Below are positions 12,101 to 18,769 of a stretch of DNA of 18,769 nucleotides, piece by piece. Position 1 is the first letter of the stretch. Each line of letters starts with the position of its first letter. Both the position numbers and the translations under genes were made by a program. The notes below the pieces were generated by a model, which worked only from the letters and a program-made list of their open reading frames with translations, was not told where the DNA came from and ran no database searches. Location of the stretch: assembly GCA_002378845.1 (NCBI GenBank), contig DFRY01000010.1:1-18769 (forward strand). Reading direction: 5' to 3'. This DNA is from Ruminococcaceae bacterium UBA3451 (GTDB lineage: Bacteria > Bacillota > Clostridia > Oscillospirales > Acutalibacteraceae).

Positions 12101-14179
12101 ATGAAACAGTATCATGCGAAAAATATTCTTAATATCGCAATTGCGGGACACAGCGGCTCGGGCAAGACCAGCATAGCAGAGGCGATGCTGTATCTTTCTG
12201 GCGCATCCGACCGGCTGGGGAAAGTCGGCGAAGGAAATACCGTATGCGACTATGATCCCGAGGAAGTCAGAAGAAAGACCTCCGTGTCCACAGCGGTAGC
12301 TCCTTTGGAGTGGAAGAACACAAAAATTAATCTGATAGACGCTCCCGGCCTTTTCGATTTTGAAGGCGGCATGTGCGAAGCGGTTCGCGCGGCGGATTCT
12401 GTTCTGATTGCGGTTTCCGGCAAAAACGGCGTCAGTGTGGGTACCGAAAAAGCGGTGGAAGCGGCAAATGCCCGCGGGCTGGCAAAAATATTTTTTGTAA
12501 ACGGTCTTTGCGATGAAAGCGCGCGGTTTTATCGGGTATTTGAGGATTTAAAGGCCAGTTTCGGGCCGAGCGTGTGCCCTGTGGTAGTTCCATTTATTGA
12601 GGACGGCAAAGCGAACATATATATTAATATTTTGGAATATAAAGCGTACGATTACCAGAACGGCGCACCGGTCGAGGTGAAAATGCCGGATATGGGGACA
12701 AGGCTGGAAGGCCTGCGCACCGCCATTTATGAAGCGGTTGCCGAAACAAGCGATGAAATGTTTGAAAAATACTTCTCCGGCGAGCAGTTTACCCCGGAAG
12801 AAGTCATTGTCGGCGTAAGCAAAGGCGTAAAATCCGGCGCAATCAGCCCGGTGTTCTGCGGTGACGCGCTGCTGATGCGCGGCATGGAGCAGTTCTTGAA
12901 CGGGCTTACCTGGCTGGCTCCGTCCGCCATGGATAAAAGCGGGGAAATCGGCGCGGATGTGGACGGCAACCCGGTGGAGCTTTCCGTCAACGACGACGCT
13001 GCAACGGCGGCCATTGTGTTCAAGACCATTGCCGACCCGTTTATTGGCAAACTTTCTTATTTGAAAGTAATTTCGGGCAAGGTTTCTACCGACGCCCAGT
13101 TAATTAATATGCGCACCGGCAACACCGAACGCATTGGCAAAACAGTGGTAATGCACGGCAAAAAGCAGGAGGATGCCGCTTACATCGGCGCGGGCGACAT
13201 TGGCGCAGTGCTGAAGCTGCAGGGAGCCGGCACGGGCGACACGCTTTGTTCCCCGGCGCGTAAAGTCACGCTGGACGGAATCGTATACCCCAACCCAACC
13301 CTTTCCATGTCGGTTCTGCCAAAGAACAAAGGCGAAGAAGACAAGGTGGCGCAGGGAATTATCCGCTTGGAGGAAGAAGACCCTACCATCCGTTTTACCA
13401 CCAACGCAGAAACACATCAAATGGTACTTTCCGGTTTGGGCGAACAGCATCTTGATGTCATCGTATCAAAGCTGAAAAATAAATTCGGTGTGGAAGTCAC
13501 GCTGCAAAAGCCGCGCGTACCTTACCGCGAAACCATTCGCAAAAAGGTGCAGGTGCAGGGCAGATATAAAAAGCAGACCGGCGGCCACGGTCAGTTCGGC
13601 GATATATGGGTGGAGTTTGAACCCTGTGACAGCGAGGGCTTGGAATTTGCGGAGCGCGTGGTCGGCGGCGCGGTTCCGAAAAACTTTTTCCCGGCAGTTG
13701 AAAAAGGACTGCGCGAATGCATTGTGAAAGGTCCGCTTGCGGGCTACCCTGTGGTTGGCCTGCGCGCTACGCTGTACGACGGTTCGTACCATCCGGTGGA
13801 TTCTTCCGAAATGTCGTTTAAAATGGCGGCAAATCTGGCTTATAAAGCCGGTATGCCAATTGCAAACCCCGTAATGCTGGAACCCATTGGTACGTTGAAG
13901 TGTACTGTGCCGGACGCCAACATGGGCGATGTAATGGGCGAGGTCAACAAGCGCCGCGGCCGCGTGCTGGGCATGAACCCGGCGGGCGACGGCAAGCAGG
14001 TGGTTGACGCCGAGGTTCCTATGGCGGAAATGTACGATTTCAGCACCTTTGTACGTCAGGCAACTCAGGGCAGGGGCGTTTTCACCTTTGATTTCTGCCG
14101 TTATGAGGAAGCGCCGCCGCAGGTTGCGCAGAAGGTAATTGAAGAAGCAAAGGCCGCCGGTAATTTGGAGCAGGCCTAA
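12101..14179 (+). CDS. Elongation factor G-like translational GTPase (non-canonical EF-G paralogue)
   Basis: This 692-residue protein has the full EF-G domain set (G domain, II, III, IV, V) and EF-G length, but its GTPase motifs are not those of canonical FusA. The P loop is GHSGSGKTS (16-24) rather than AHxDxGKTT, switch I has RRKTSVSTAVAPLEW (57-71) in place of the RGITI region, and G3 is DAPGLFDF (80-87). Most striking, the guanine-specifying NKxD motif reads VNGLCDES (133-140), so the lysine is lost. Domain IV begins near YRETIRKKVQVQGRYKKQTGGHGQFGD, and domain V ends with the usual FVRQATQGRGVFTFDF. It is probably an accessory factor related to bacterial EF-G-like proteins; the canonical fusA should lie elsewhere beside tufA and rpsL. 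The start has GAAAGGAG (12085-12092). Confidence 0.88.
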   Translation: MKQYHAKNILNIAIAGHSGSGKTSIAEAMLYLSGASDRLGKVGEGNTVCDYDPEEVRRKTSVSTAVAPLEWKNTKINLIDAPGLFDFEGGMCEAVRAADSVLIAVSGKNGVSVGTEKAVEAANARGLAKIFFVNGLCDESARFYRVFEDLKASFGPSVCPVVVPFIEDGKANIYINILEYKAYDYQNGAPVEVKMPDMGTRLEGLRTAIYEAVAETSDEMFEKYFSGEQFTPEEVIVGVSKGVKSGAISPVFCGDALLMRGMEQFLNGLTWLAPSAMDKSGEIGADVDGNPVELSVNDDAATAAIVFKTIADPFIGKLSYLKVISGKVSTDAQLINMRTGNTERIGKTVVMHGKKQEDAAYIGAGDIGAVLKLQGAGTGDTLCSPARKVTLDGIVYPNPTLSMSVLPKNKGEEDKVAQGIIRLEEEDPTIRFTTNAETHQMVLSGLGEQHLDVIVSKLKNKFGVEVTLQKPRVPYRETIRKKVQVQGRYKKQTGGHGQFGDIWVEFEPCDSEGLEFAERVVGGAVPKNFFPAVEKGLRECIVKGPLAGYPVVGLRATLYDGSYHPVDSSEMSFKMAANLAYKAGMPIANPVMLEPIGTLKCTVPDANMGDVMGEVNKRRGRVLGMNPAGDGKQVVDAEVPMAEMYDFSTFVRQATQGRGVFTFDFCRYEEAPPQVAQKVIEEAKAAGNLEQA

Positions 14180-14216
14180 CGGCCTAACCCCATTTTTCTG
14201 AATGGATTGCATTGCT

Positions 14217-14250
14217 GCAGCCGCCGAAAGGCGGCTGCTTTTTGCATTTT
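14217..14250 (+). terminator. Terminator after the EF-G-like gene
   Basis: A perfect 9-bp stem GCAGCCGCC/GGCGGCTGC (14217-14225 with 14230-14238), GAAA tetraloop, then TTTTTGCATTTT. Confidence 0.94.
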
Positions 14251-14294
14251 TTTCCGCTCCCGCGCATATTAATCTTTTACAAGGGGGCGGTGAT

Positions 14295-15011
14295 ATGTTT
14301 ATTGTATCGGTTAAGGCCGACAAAAAGAAAATATGCGTAATATTGGCGGTGATTCTGCTTGTTGTGACCTCGGCAGTTGTTTTGGTAAAGCTCCATAATT
14401 CCAGCCCTACCGCGGAGTGTGCGGGCGTAAAGTATACCCTTTCCGCCGCCACAAACGAGGAACGGGTATCGTTTTTCAGCCAGTTCGGCTGGAAGGTGGA
14501 AACAGAGCCGATTGAAATAAAAGATGTGGTAATACCGGAGAAGTTTGATGACGTATATACCAATTATAATGCGATTCAGAAGGATCAGGGCCTTGACCTC
14601 ACCCCATATTCAGGAAAAACCTGCAAGCAGTGGGTGTATTCGGTAACGAACTATCCGCAATCCCCCGATGTGCGCGGAACCATACTTGTGTATGACAACC
14701 GGGTAATCGGCGGTGACCTGAGCACAGTGGCGCTCGACGGCTTTATGACCGGCTTCCGCGGGGAACAGATGTCTGACGATATGCTACAGCAGACACGGAC
14801 TTCTTCTGCGCCGGCCTCTGCGCTGCCTGCCGCCTCGGCCGCACCGGAATCTTCCGCTGCGCCGGCTGCTTCCAAGGCACCATCGGCTTCCGTCGCACCA
14901 AAGGAAAATCCGAACAACCCCAATAACCCAAATAATCCGGATAACGAGGAGAACGAAGCCAAGCCAAAGGCTTCTTCCGCAATTCCGACCAACGCCTGGC
15001 CCACCGATTGA
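14295..15011 (+). CDS. DUF4830-type membrane-anchored protein with low-complexity C-terminus
   Basis: This 238-residue protein has one N-terminal membrane helix (13-33, KICVILAVILLVVTSAVVLVK) after a short basic segment, so the rest is predicted outside the membrane. Residues 48-155 match the DUF4830 pattern: SFFSQFGWKVE (59-69), VVIPEKFDDVYTNYNAIQKDQG (78-99), LTPYSGKTCKQWVYSVTNYP (102-121), and RVIGGDLSTVALDGFMTGF (136-154). Residues 168-205 are Ala/Ser/Pro-rich, followed by NPNNPNNPNNP (205-215), then an acidic patch and the tail SSAIPTNAWPTD. The start at 14295 follows AGGGGGCGGTGAT; an in-frame start at 14202 would lie in the preceding terminator. Only about 45 bases separate it from that terminator and its promoter is unclear. 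The function is unknown. Confidence 0.85.
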   Translation: MFIVSVKADKKKICVILAVILLVVTSAVVLVKLHNSSPTAECAGVKYTLSAATNEERVSFFSQFGWKVETEPIEIKDVVIPEKFDDVYTNYNAIQKDQGLDLTPYSGKTCKQWVYSVTNYPQSPDVRGTILVYDNRVIGGDLSTVALDGFMTGFRGEQMSDDMLQQTRTSSAPASALPAASAAPESSAAPAASKAPSASVAPKENPNNPNNPNNPDNEENEAKPKASSAIPTNAWPTD

Positions 15012-15020
15012 AATAGGCGG

Positions 15021-15049
15021 TTGACCTGCACCGGTGAATCAATTAGAAT
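15021..15049 (+). promoter_or_regulatory. Promoter of the pseudouridine synthase gene
   Basis: TTGACC (15021-15026), 17-base spacer, TAGAAT (15044-15049): both hexamers match the sigma-A consensus at five of six positions. The start codon follows 58 bases later. Confidence 0.8.
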
Positions 15050-15107
15050 AGGACCAACTGGAAAAGAGAACGCAGCGGATGCTGAAACGGACAGGAAAGG
15101 TGAAACA

Positions 15108-15827
15108 ATGAGCAGGGAACGGCTTGATAAGATATTAGCTTCGCAGAATATTGCCAGCCGTAAAGACGCCGGGGCGATGATTCGCCGCGGCGTTGTTGCG
15201 GTGAACGGCGAGGTAATTAAAAAATCGGATTATAAGGCGGACACGTTGGAAGATTCCATTTCGGTGGACGGGAAGCCGCTGAATGTGAAGGAATTCGTAT
15301 ACTATATGATGAATAAGCCAGCCGGCGTTCTTTCCGCCGCGCGGGATACGAGGGCCCAGACGGTAGTGGATCTTTTACCGCCTGAAATGCAGCGGCGCGG
15401 TCTGTTCCCTGCCGGCCGGCTGGACAAGGATACCGAGGGTTTGCTGCTGATTACCAACGACGGCGCCTTTGCCCACCGCATGCTTGCGCCCAAAAGCCAT
15501 GTTTATAAATTGTATGAAGCCGTTCTGGCCGCACCGCTTTCTGCGGAAGAGATAGAGCAATTTGAAAACGGGCTGGAACTGAACGACATGACCTGCCTTC
15601 CGGCGGGGCTGCGCGTGCTGCAGGAGGGGGAGAACCCTCTGGTTCTGGTAAAGATCCGCGAAGGGAAATTTCACCAGGTAAAGCGTATGTTCCTTGCGCT
15701 GAACAACGAGGTGCTGCATTTGAAGCGGGTGCAGGTTGGCGCCCTGCCTTTGGATAAAACGCTTGCGCCCGGCGCGGTGCGTGAGCTGACCGCTCAGGAA
15801 CGCGACGCAGCGCTTTCGGCAGAATAG
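15108..15827 (+). CDS. RsuA-family pseudouridine synthase
   Basis: This 239-residue enzyme isomerises a uridine in rRNA to pseudouridine. An S4 RNA-binding domain (residues 2-48: RLDKILASQNIASRKDA, then MIRRGVVAVNGEVI) precedes the catalytic domain. The catalytic motif is GRLDKDTEGLLLITNDG (103-119), with D106 the nucleophilic aspartate. YYMMNKPAGVLSA (65-77) and REGKFHQVKRM (183-193) are also characteristic. The layout fits RsuA (16S U516) as well as the RluB/E/F members of the same family, so the target is not certain; Firmicutes members are often annotated as 16S U516 synthases. The start at 15108 is set by AGGAAAGGTGA (15092-15102); the frame extends upstream to 15021 but that covers the promoter. 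Confidence 0.9.
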   Translation: MSRERLDKILASQNIASRKDAGAMIRRGVVAVNGEVIKKSDYKADTLEDSISVDGKPLNVKEFVYYMMNKPAGVLSAARDTRAQTVVDLLPPEMQRRGLFPAGRLDKDTEGLLLITNDGAFAHRMLAPKSHVYKLYEAVLAAPLSAEEIEQFENGLELNDMTCLPAGLRVLQEGENPLVLVKIREGKFHQVKRMFLALNNEVLHLKRVQVGALPLDKTLAPGAVRELTAQERDAALSAE

Positions 15828-15981
15828 CAAAAATATACGAAAACTGCCGCTTTGTTTTGTATGGGGCAAATGTAAAATTTGTACGAAATTATGAGGACGT
15901 TTTTGTGTTTTATCAGATTTATCTAAACGGGGACTTTTATATTTAGGCAAAAAAAGGCTGTTAAAGCCCGGGTACTTCTGC

Positions 15982-15987
15982 TATGAT
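15982..15987 (+). promoter_or_regulatory. Promoter -10 (TATGAT, extended TGC) of the ABC ATPase gene
   Basis: TGCTATGAT (15979-15987) is an extended -10; the -35 17 bases upstream is poor (GTTAAA). Transcription would start near 15994, leaving a leader of about 70 bases that holds a short ORF. Just upstream, GGCT-GTTAA-AGCC (15956-15968) forms a small hairpin. Confidence 0.55.
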
Positions 15988-16015
15988 TGTTCCATGAAAG
16001 AGAAGGAGTACTCTT

Positions 16016-16078
16016 ATGGGGGTTCTCCGGTTACGAATGAAAATTCTATCAACAGGAGGAATATTATGGCAAACGTAA
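16016..16078 (+). CDS. Short upstream ORF (20 codons) overlapping the ABC ATPase start
   Basis: ATG at 16016 is preceded by AGAAGGAG (16001-16008) at ideal spacing and would be the first strong ribosome binding site on the mRNA. It encodes 20 residues, from MGVLRLRMKIL to the end WQT, and its stop TAA (16076-16078) lies 13 bases inside the ABC ATPase gene in another frame. This is the arrangement of translationally coupled leader peptides. The peptide is basic and resembles no family I know. It may be chance; the evidence is the ribosome binding site and the overlap only. Confidence 0.4.
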   Translation: MGVLRLRMKILSTGGILWQT

Positions 16079-17178
16079 TTTTAAAGAATGTCTACAAAGT
16101 GTATGACGGCGGAGTAACCGCGGTTACTGACTTTAACCTTGAAATTGCGGACAAGGAATTCATTATTCTTGTCGGTCCTTCCGGATGCGGAAAGTCAACT
16201 ACTCTTCGTATGATCGCAGGTCTGGAAGAAATCAGCAAAGGCGAACTTTACATTGGTGACACCCTCGCAAACGACATTGCGCCGAAAGACCGCGATATCG
16301 CAATGGTGTTCCAGAACTACGCTCTGTACCCGCACATGACTGTTTTTGACAACATGGCATTCGGCCTGAAGCTGCGTAAAACACCGAAGGACGAAATTAA
16401 GCGCCGCGTAGAAGAGGCTGCAAGAATTCTTGATATTTCCCATTTGCTCGACCGCAAGCCGAAGGCTTTGTCCGGCGGCCAGCGCCAGCGTGTTGCTTTG
16501 GGTCGTGCAATCGTACGTGACCCGAAGGTCTTCCTGCTTGACGAACCGCTTTCCAACTTGGACGCAAAACTGCGTGCACAGATGAGAACCGAAATTTCCA
16601 AGCTGCATAAAAGACTGGGAACAACCTTTATTTATGTTACCCATGACCAGACGGAAGCTATGACAATGGGCGACCGTATCGTGGTTATGAAGGACGGTTT
16701 CATTCAGCAGGTTGACACCCCGCAAAACCTGTACGACTTCCCGGTAAACGAATTTGTTGCAGGATTTATGGGTTCCCCGCAAGAGAACTTCATCGATGCT
16801 ACCGTAGACCAGAAGGGCGACAATTTCTCCCTTAAATTCGGTAAGTATGATATTGCCATTCCGGCTGCAAAGAATAAAGACAACGTGCTGAAAGACTATG
16901 TCGGCAAAGAAGTCGTATTCGGTATTCGTCCGGAAAACGTACACGACGAGCCTGAATTCCTTGCAAAGGTTACCGACGGCCTTGTAGAGTCCGATGTTGA
17001 AGTGACCGAGCTGATGGGTGCGGAAACCTACCTGTACCTGAACTGCGAGGGCAACTCCATCACCGCAAGAGTTGAGCCGACTTCTACCGCAAAAACAGGC
17101 GATAAGATTAAGATTGCCTTTGACCTTGACAAAATGCATTTGTTTGACAAGCAGACAGAGAAGACAATTCTTAACTGA
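16066..17178 (+). CDS. ugpC: UgpC/MsmK/MalK-family carbohydrate ABC transporter ATP-binding protein
   Basis: This 370-residue ATPase energises CUT1-type sugar ABC importers. All motifs are intact: Walker A GPSGCGKST (37-45), Q loop with Q83 (FQNYALYPHMTV), signature LSGGQRQRVALGRA (135-148), Walker B VFLLDEP (155-161), D loop SNLDAKLR (163-170) and switch histidine H193 (VTHDQTEAMT). Residues 235-370 form the OB-type regulatory domain of MalK-like ATPases. No permease or binding protein is nearby, so it is probably a shared (MsmK-like) ATPase serving several sugar importers, an inference from context. The start at 16066 follows CAGGAGGA (16053-16060); an in-frame ATG at 15994 lies at the predicted transcription start without a ribosome binding site. 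The CdaR-type regulator follows after a terminator. The exact family symbol (ugpC, msmK) is interchangeable. Confidence 0.92.
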   Translation: MANVILKNVYKVYDGGVTAVTDFNLEIADKEFIILVGPSGCGKSTTLRMIAGLEEISKGELYIGDTLANDIAPKDRDIAMVFQNYALYPHMTVFDNMAFGLKLRKTPKDEIKRRVEEAARILDISHLLDRKPKALSGGQRQRVALGRAIVRDPKVFLLDEPLSNLDAKLRAQMRTEISKLHKRLGTTFIYVTHDQTEAMTMGDRIVVMKDGFIQQVDTPQNLYDFPVNEFVAGFMGSPQENFIDATVDQKGDNFSLKFGKYDIAIPAAKNKDNVLKDYVGKEVVFGIRPENVHDEPEFLAKVTDGLVESDVEVTELMGAETYLYLNCEGNSITARVEPTSTAKTGDKIKIAFDLDKMHLFDKQTEKTILN

Positions 17179-17195
17179 TTTATTTGTAAACTGTG

Positions 17196-17226
17196 TGACC
17201 GCGCCGTTTCGGCGCGGTCATTTTTT
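17196..17226 (+). terminator. Terminator after the ABC ATPase gene
   Basis: A perfect 11-bp stem TGACCGCGCCG/CGGCGCGGTCA (17196-17206 with 17210-17220), loop TTT, then six T (17221-17226). Confidence 0.96.
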
Positions 17227-17331
17227 GCCAAAATAATGTCGAATGGATGCTTTGTGCTACCTTAAATTGTGAATATTTTGTTAAATACTATGTTTCCATC
17301 TATTTTTTCGCATTAATTTTTTAATACTAGG

Positions 17332-17360
17332 TTGAAAAATAAACGAAATTTATGTAAAAT
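17332..17360 (+). promoter_or_regulatory. Promoter of the CdaR-type regulator gene
   Basis: TTGAAA (17332-17337), 17-base spacer, TAAAAT (17355-17360), 62 bases before the start codon. A second possible -10, TATGAT, lies at 17371-17376. Confidence 0.65.
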
Positions 17361-17422
17361 GTATGTAGCCTATGATTGTCAGTCGTTAAGATTAGACAAA
17401 TTAGATAAAGTGAGGGAAAGCC

Positions 17423-18508
17423 ATGTCAAACAGATTATTTCAAGGGGTTATCCATCAAATGCGCGACGCGATTGACCGTACAATCGGCGTTATTGATGAG
17501 ACATCGGTTATTATAGCGTGCAGCGAGCTTGGAAGAATCGGAGAAGTGAACGACAGCATCACCGCGGAAGTTCTAGCGGCCCCCGCTACTTTTGTGGTAA
17601 ACGGTTACACATACAAATCTTTCGGTAGCCGCCCGCGCCCGGAATATGCCGTTTTCGTTTCCGGCAGCGACCCGGAAGCAGGCCGCTATGCTACACTGCT
17701 TGCCGTGTCTCTGAGCAGCATCAAGCAATATTACGATGAGAAATACGACCGCAGCAACTTTATCAAGAACGTAATTCTTGACAACATTCTGCCGGGCGAT
17801 ATTTACCTGAAAGCGCGTGAACTTCGTTTTAACGCGGATGTAAGCCGCGTTTGCATGCTGATTAAAATTACCAACAAATCCGACATTTCTGCTTACGACG
17901 TAATACAGAATTTGTTCCCGGACAAAAACAAGGACTTTATCATTAATATTAATGAAACGGATATTGCACTGGTAAAGGAAATCCGCACCGGTATTGAACC
18001 GAAAGATCTGGATAAGCTGGCCGGTTCCATTGTGGACACGCTTTCCAGCGAGTTCTATACCCACTGTGTTGTCGGTATCGGTACGATTGTGACCGGGATT
18101 AAGGATTTGGCGCGTTCCTTTAAGGAAGCGCAGGTTGCGCTGGAGGTCGGCAAAGTGTTCGACACCGAACGACCGATTGTCAGCTACGACAATCTGGGAA
18201 TTGCCCGCCTGATTTATCAGCTGCCTACCACCCTTTGCGAAATGTTCCTGAAGGAAGTGTTCAAGCGCGGCTCCATTGAATCCCTTGACCACGAAACACT
18301 GTTTACCATTCAGCGTTTCTTCGAAAACAACCTGAACGTTTCCGAAACTTCCCGTAAACTGTTCGTGCACAGAAACACACTGGTTTACCGTCTTGAAAAA
18401 ATCAAGAAGATTACCGGACTTGACCTGCGCGAATTTGAAGATGCCATCGTGTTTAAGGTAGCGTTAATGGTGAAGAAGTATCTTTCTTCCAATCCGGTTA
18501 AATTTTAA
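17423..18508 (+). CDS. CdaR/PucR-type helix-turn-helix transcriptional regulator
   Basis: This 361-residue protein ends in the PucR/CdaR C-terminal helix-turn-helix: FFENNLNVSETSRKLFVHRN (299-318), then TLVYRLEKIKKITGLDL (319-335), the characteristic R-N-T-L-x-Y-R-L pattern. Residues 1-105 are an N-terminal sensor-like domain without an obvious known motif, and 108-245 resemble the degenerate GGDEF-like middle domain of this group (NFIKNVILDNI, then GIGTIVTGIKDLARSFKEAQVAL). Members regulate sugar-acid, purine or related catabolism, but many are uncharacterised. There is no adjacent catabolic operon. Its position just behind the shared sugar-ABC ATPase suggests control of carbohydrate uptake, possibly of that ATPase; this is inference. 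The start at 17423 has GAGGGAAAG (17412-17420). Confidence 0.87.
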   Translation: MSNRLFQGVIHQMRDAIDRTIGVIDETSVIIACSELGRIGEVNDSITAEVLAAPATFVVNGYTYKSFGSRPRPEYAVFVSGSDPEAGRYATLLAVSLSSIKQYYDEKYDRSNFIKNVILDNILPGDIYLKARELRFNADVSRVCMLIKITNKSDISAYDVIQNLFPDKNKDFIININETDIALVKEIRTGIEPKDLDKLAGSIVDTLSSEFYTHCVVGIGTIVTGIKDLARSFKEAQVALEVGKVFDTERPIVSYDNLGIARLIYQLPTTLCEMFLKEVFKRGSIESLDHETLFTIQRFFENNLNVSETSRKLFVHRNTLVYRLEKIKKITGLDLREFEDAIVFKVALMVKKYLSSNPVKF

Positions 18509-18583
18509 CAAATATTATTTAAACGAATAAATTAATTACAAAAATATTACAAATTATTTCAGTTTTGGAATAATAAATGCAAT

Positions 18584-18624
18584 GCCCATTGGTATTATGT
18601 AAACATGCCAATGGGCTTTGATTT
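18584..18624 (+). terminator. Terminator after the CdaR-type gene
   Basis: GCCCATTGG (18584-18592) pairs perfectly with CCAATGGGC (18608-18616) across a 15-base loop, followed by an interrupted T-run (TTTGATTT). Reasonable stem, weak tract. Confidence 0.7.
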
Positions 18625-18685
18625 AGTCCTGTATTTTGGTTGTTGGCTTATGGGAAAATGGGATTAGAAATGATGGAGCGATTGC

Positions 18686-18769
18686 ATGATAGAATTTCAG
18701 AATGTGAGTAAAACTTACTCAAACGGAACGAAGGCATTAAAGGATGTCAGTCTAAAGGTAGACAAAGGG
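18686..18769 (+). CDS. ftsE: Cell-division ABC ATPase FtsE, N-terminal start (cut by window edge)
   Basis: Only the first 28 codons are present, MIEFQNVSKTY then SNGTKALKDVSLKVDKG, ending just before the Walker A motif. The Y-x-N-G-T-K-A-L-K-D-V pattern is characteristic of FtsE, which with the membrane protein FtsX controls peptidoglycan hydrolases at the division site; ftsX would be expected next. The ribosome binding site is modest (GGAG at 18675-18678). With so little sequence another ABC ATPase cannot be ruled out, but FtsE is clearly the best fit. Confidence 0.8.
   Translation, partial: MIEFQNVSKTYSNGTKALKDVSLKVDKG

Noticed and set aside
15951..15975. Minus-strand terminator-like hairpin GGCT/AGCC followed by seven T
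   Set aside because: No minus-strand gene lies upstream that it could terminate; the stem is only 4 bp, so it is probably fortuitous.
15994..16065. In-frame upstream start for the ABC ATPase
   Set aside because: It coincides with the predicted transcription start and has no ribosome binding site; the ATG at 16066 has CAGGAGGA and gives the family-typical N-terminus.

Overview
The window looks like chromosomal DNA of an anaerobic Gram-positive bacterium of the Clostridia, most likely an Oscillospiraceae/Ruminococcaceae-type lineage. This is inferred from gene content: a NifU-like scaffold paired with a GGGtGRT protein, a SigV/RsiV-type sigma and anti-sigma pair, a DUF4830 protein, a UgpC/MsmK ATPase beside a CdaR-type regulator, class II aldolase, and strong AGGAGG-type ribosome binding sites with strong hairpin/T-tract terminators. 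No rRNA, tRNA, CRISPR array, insertion sequence or prophage gene was seen. Coding density is high and the genes are intact, so this reads as a core-genome region.

Layout. Bases 1-1131 (minus strand): the N-terminal third of secA, running off the left edge, then a small two-helix membrane protein with its own terminator. Bases 1396-3174 (plus): an operon of a NifU-like Fe-S scaffold and a GGGtGRT protein, with a clear sigma-A promoter and a strong terminator. Bases 3200-4683 (plus): an ECF sigma factor with a probable autoregulatory promoter, coupled to an RsiV-like membrane anti-sigma factor, ending at a bidirectional terminator. Bases 4695-9341 (minus): rlmB, then a 1067-residue protein that looks like a catalytically degraded P-type ATPase with a roughly 500-residue proline/glutamate-rich cytosolic tail, then a YczE/YitT-type membrane protein, spaced as one operon. 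A 554-base divergent intergenic region (9342-9895) holds a long leader hairpin, a perfect DnaA-box 9-mer, and a palindrome at the start of the ogg transcript. Bases 9896-18508 (plus): ogg, fba, an EF-G-like GTPase, a DUF4830 membrane protein, an RsuA-family pseudouridine synthase, a UgpC/MsmK-type ABC ATPase preceded by a short overlapping ORF, and a CdaR-type regulator. Most have their own promoter or terminator. The start of ftsE runs off the right edge.

Function. Most genes are housekeeping: protein export (SecA), ribosome modification (RlmB, RsuA-type), oxidative DNA repair (Ogg), glycolysis (Fba), sugar uptake energization (UgpC/MsmK with CdaR) and cell division (FtsE). Four features deserve a second look: the pseudo-P-type ATPase and its operon partner, the conserved but uncharacterised NifU-like/GGGtGRT pair, the RsiV-type lysozyme-sensing candidate, and the EF-G paralogue whose NKxD guanine-recognition motif is lost.
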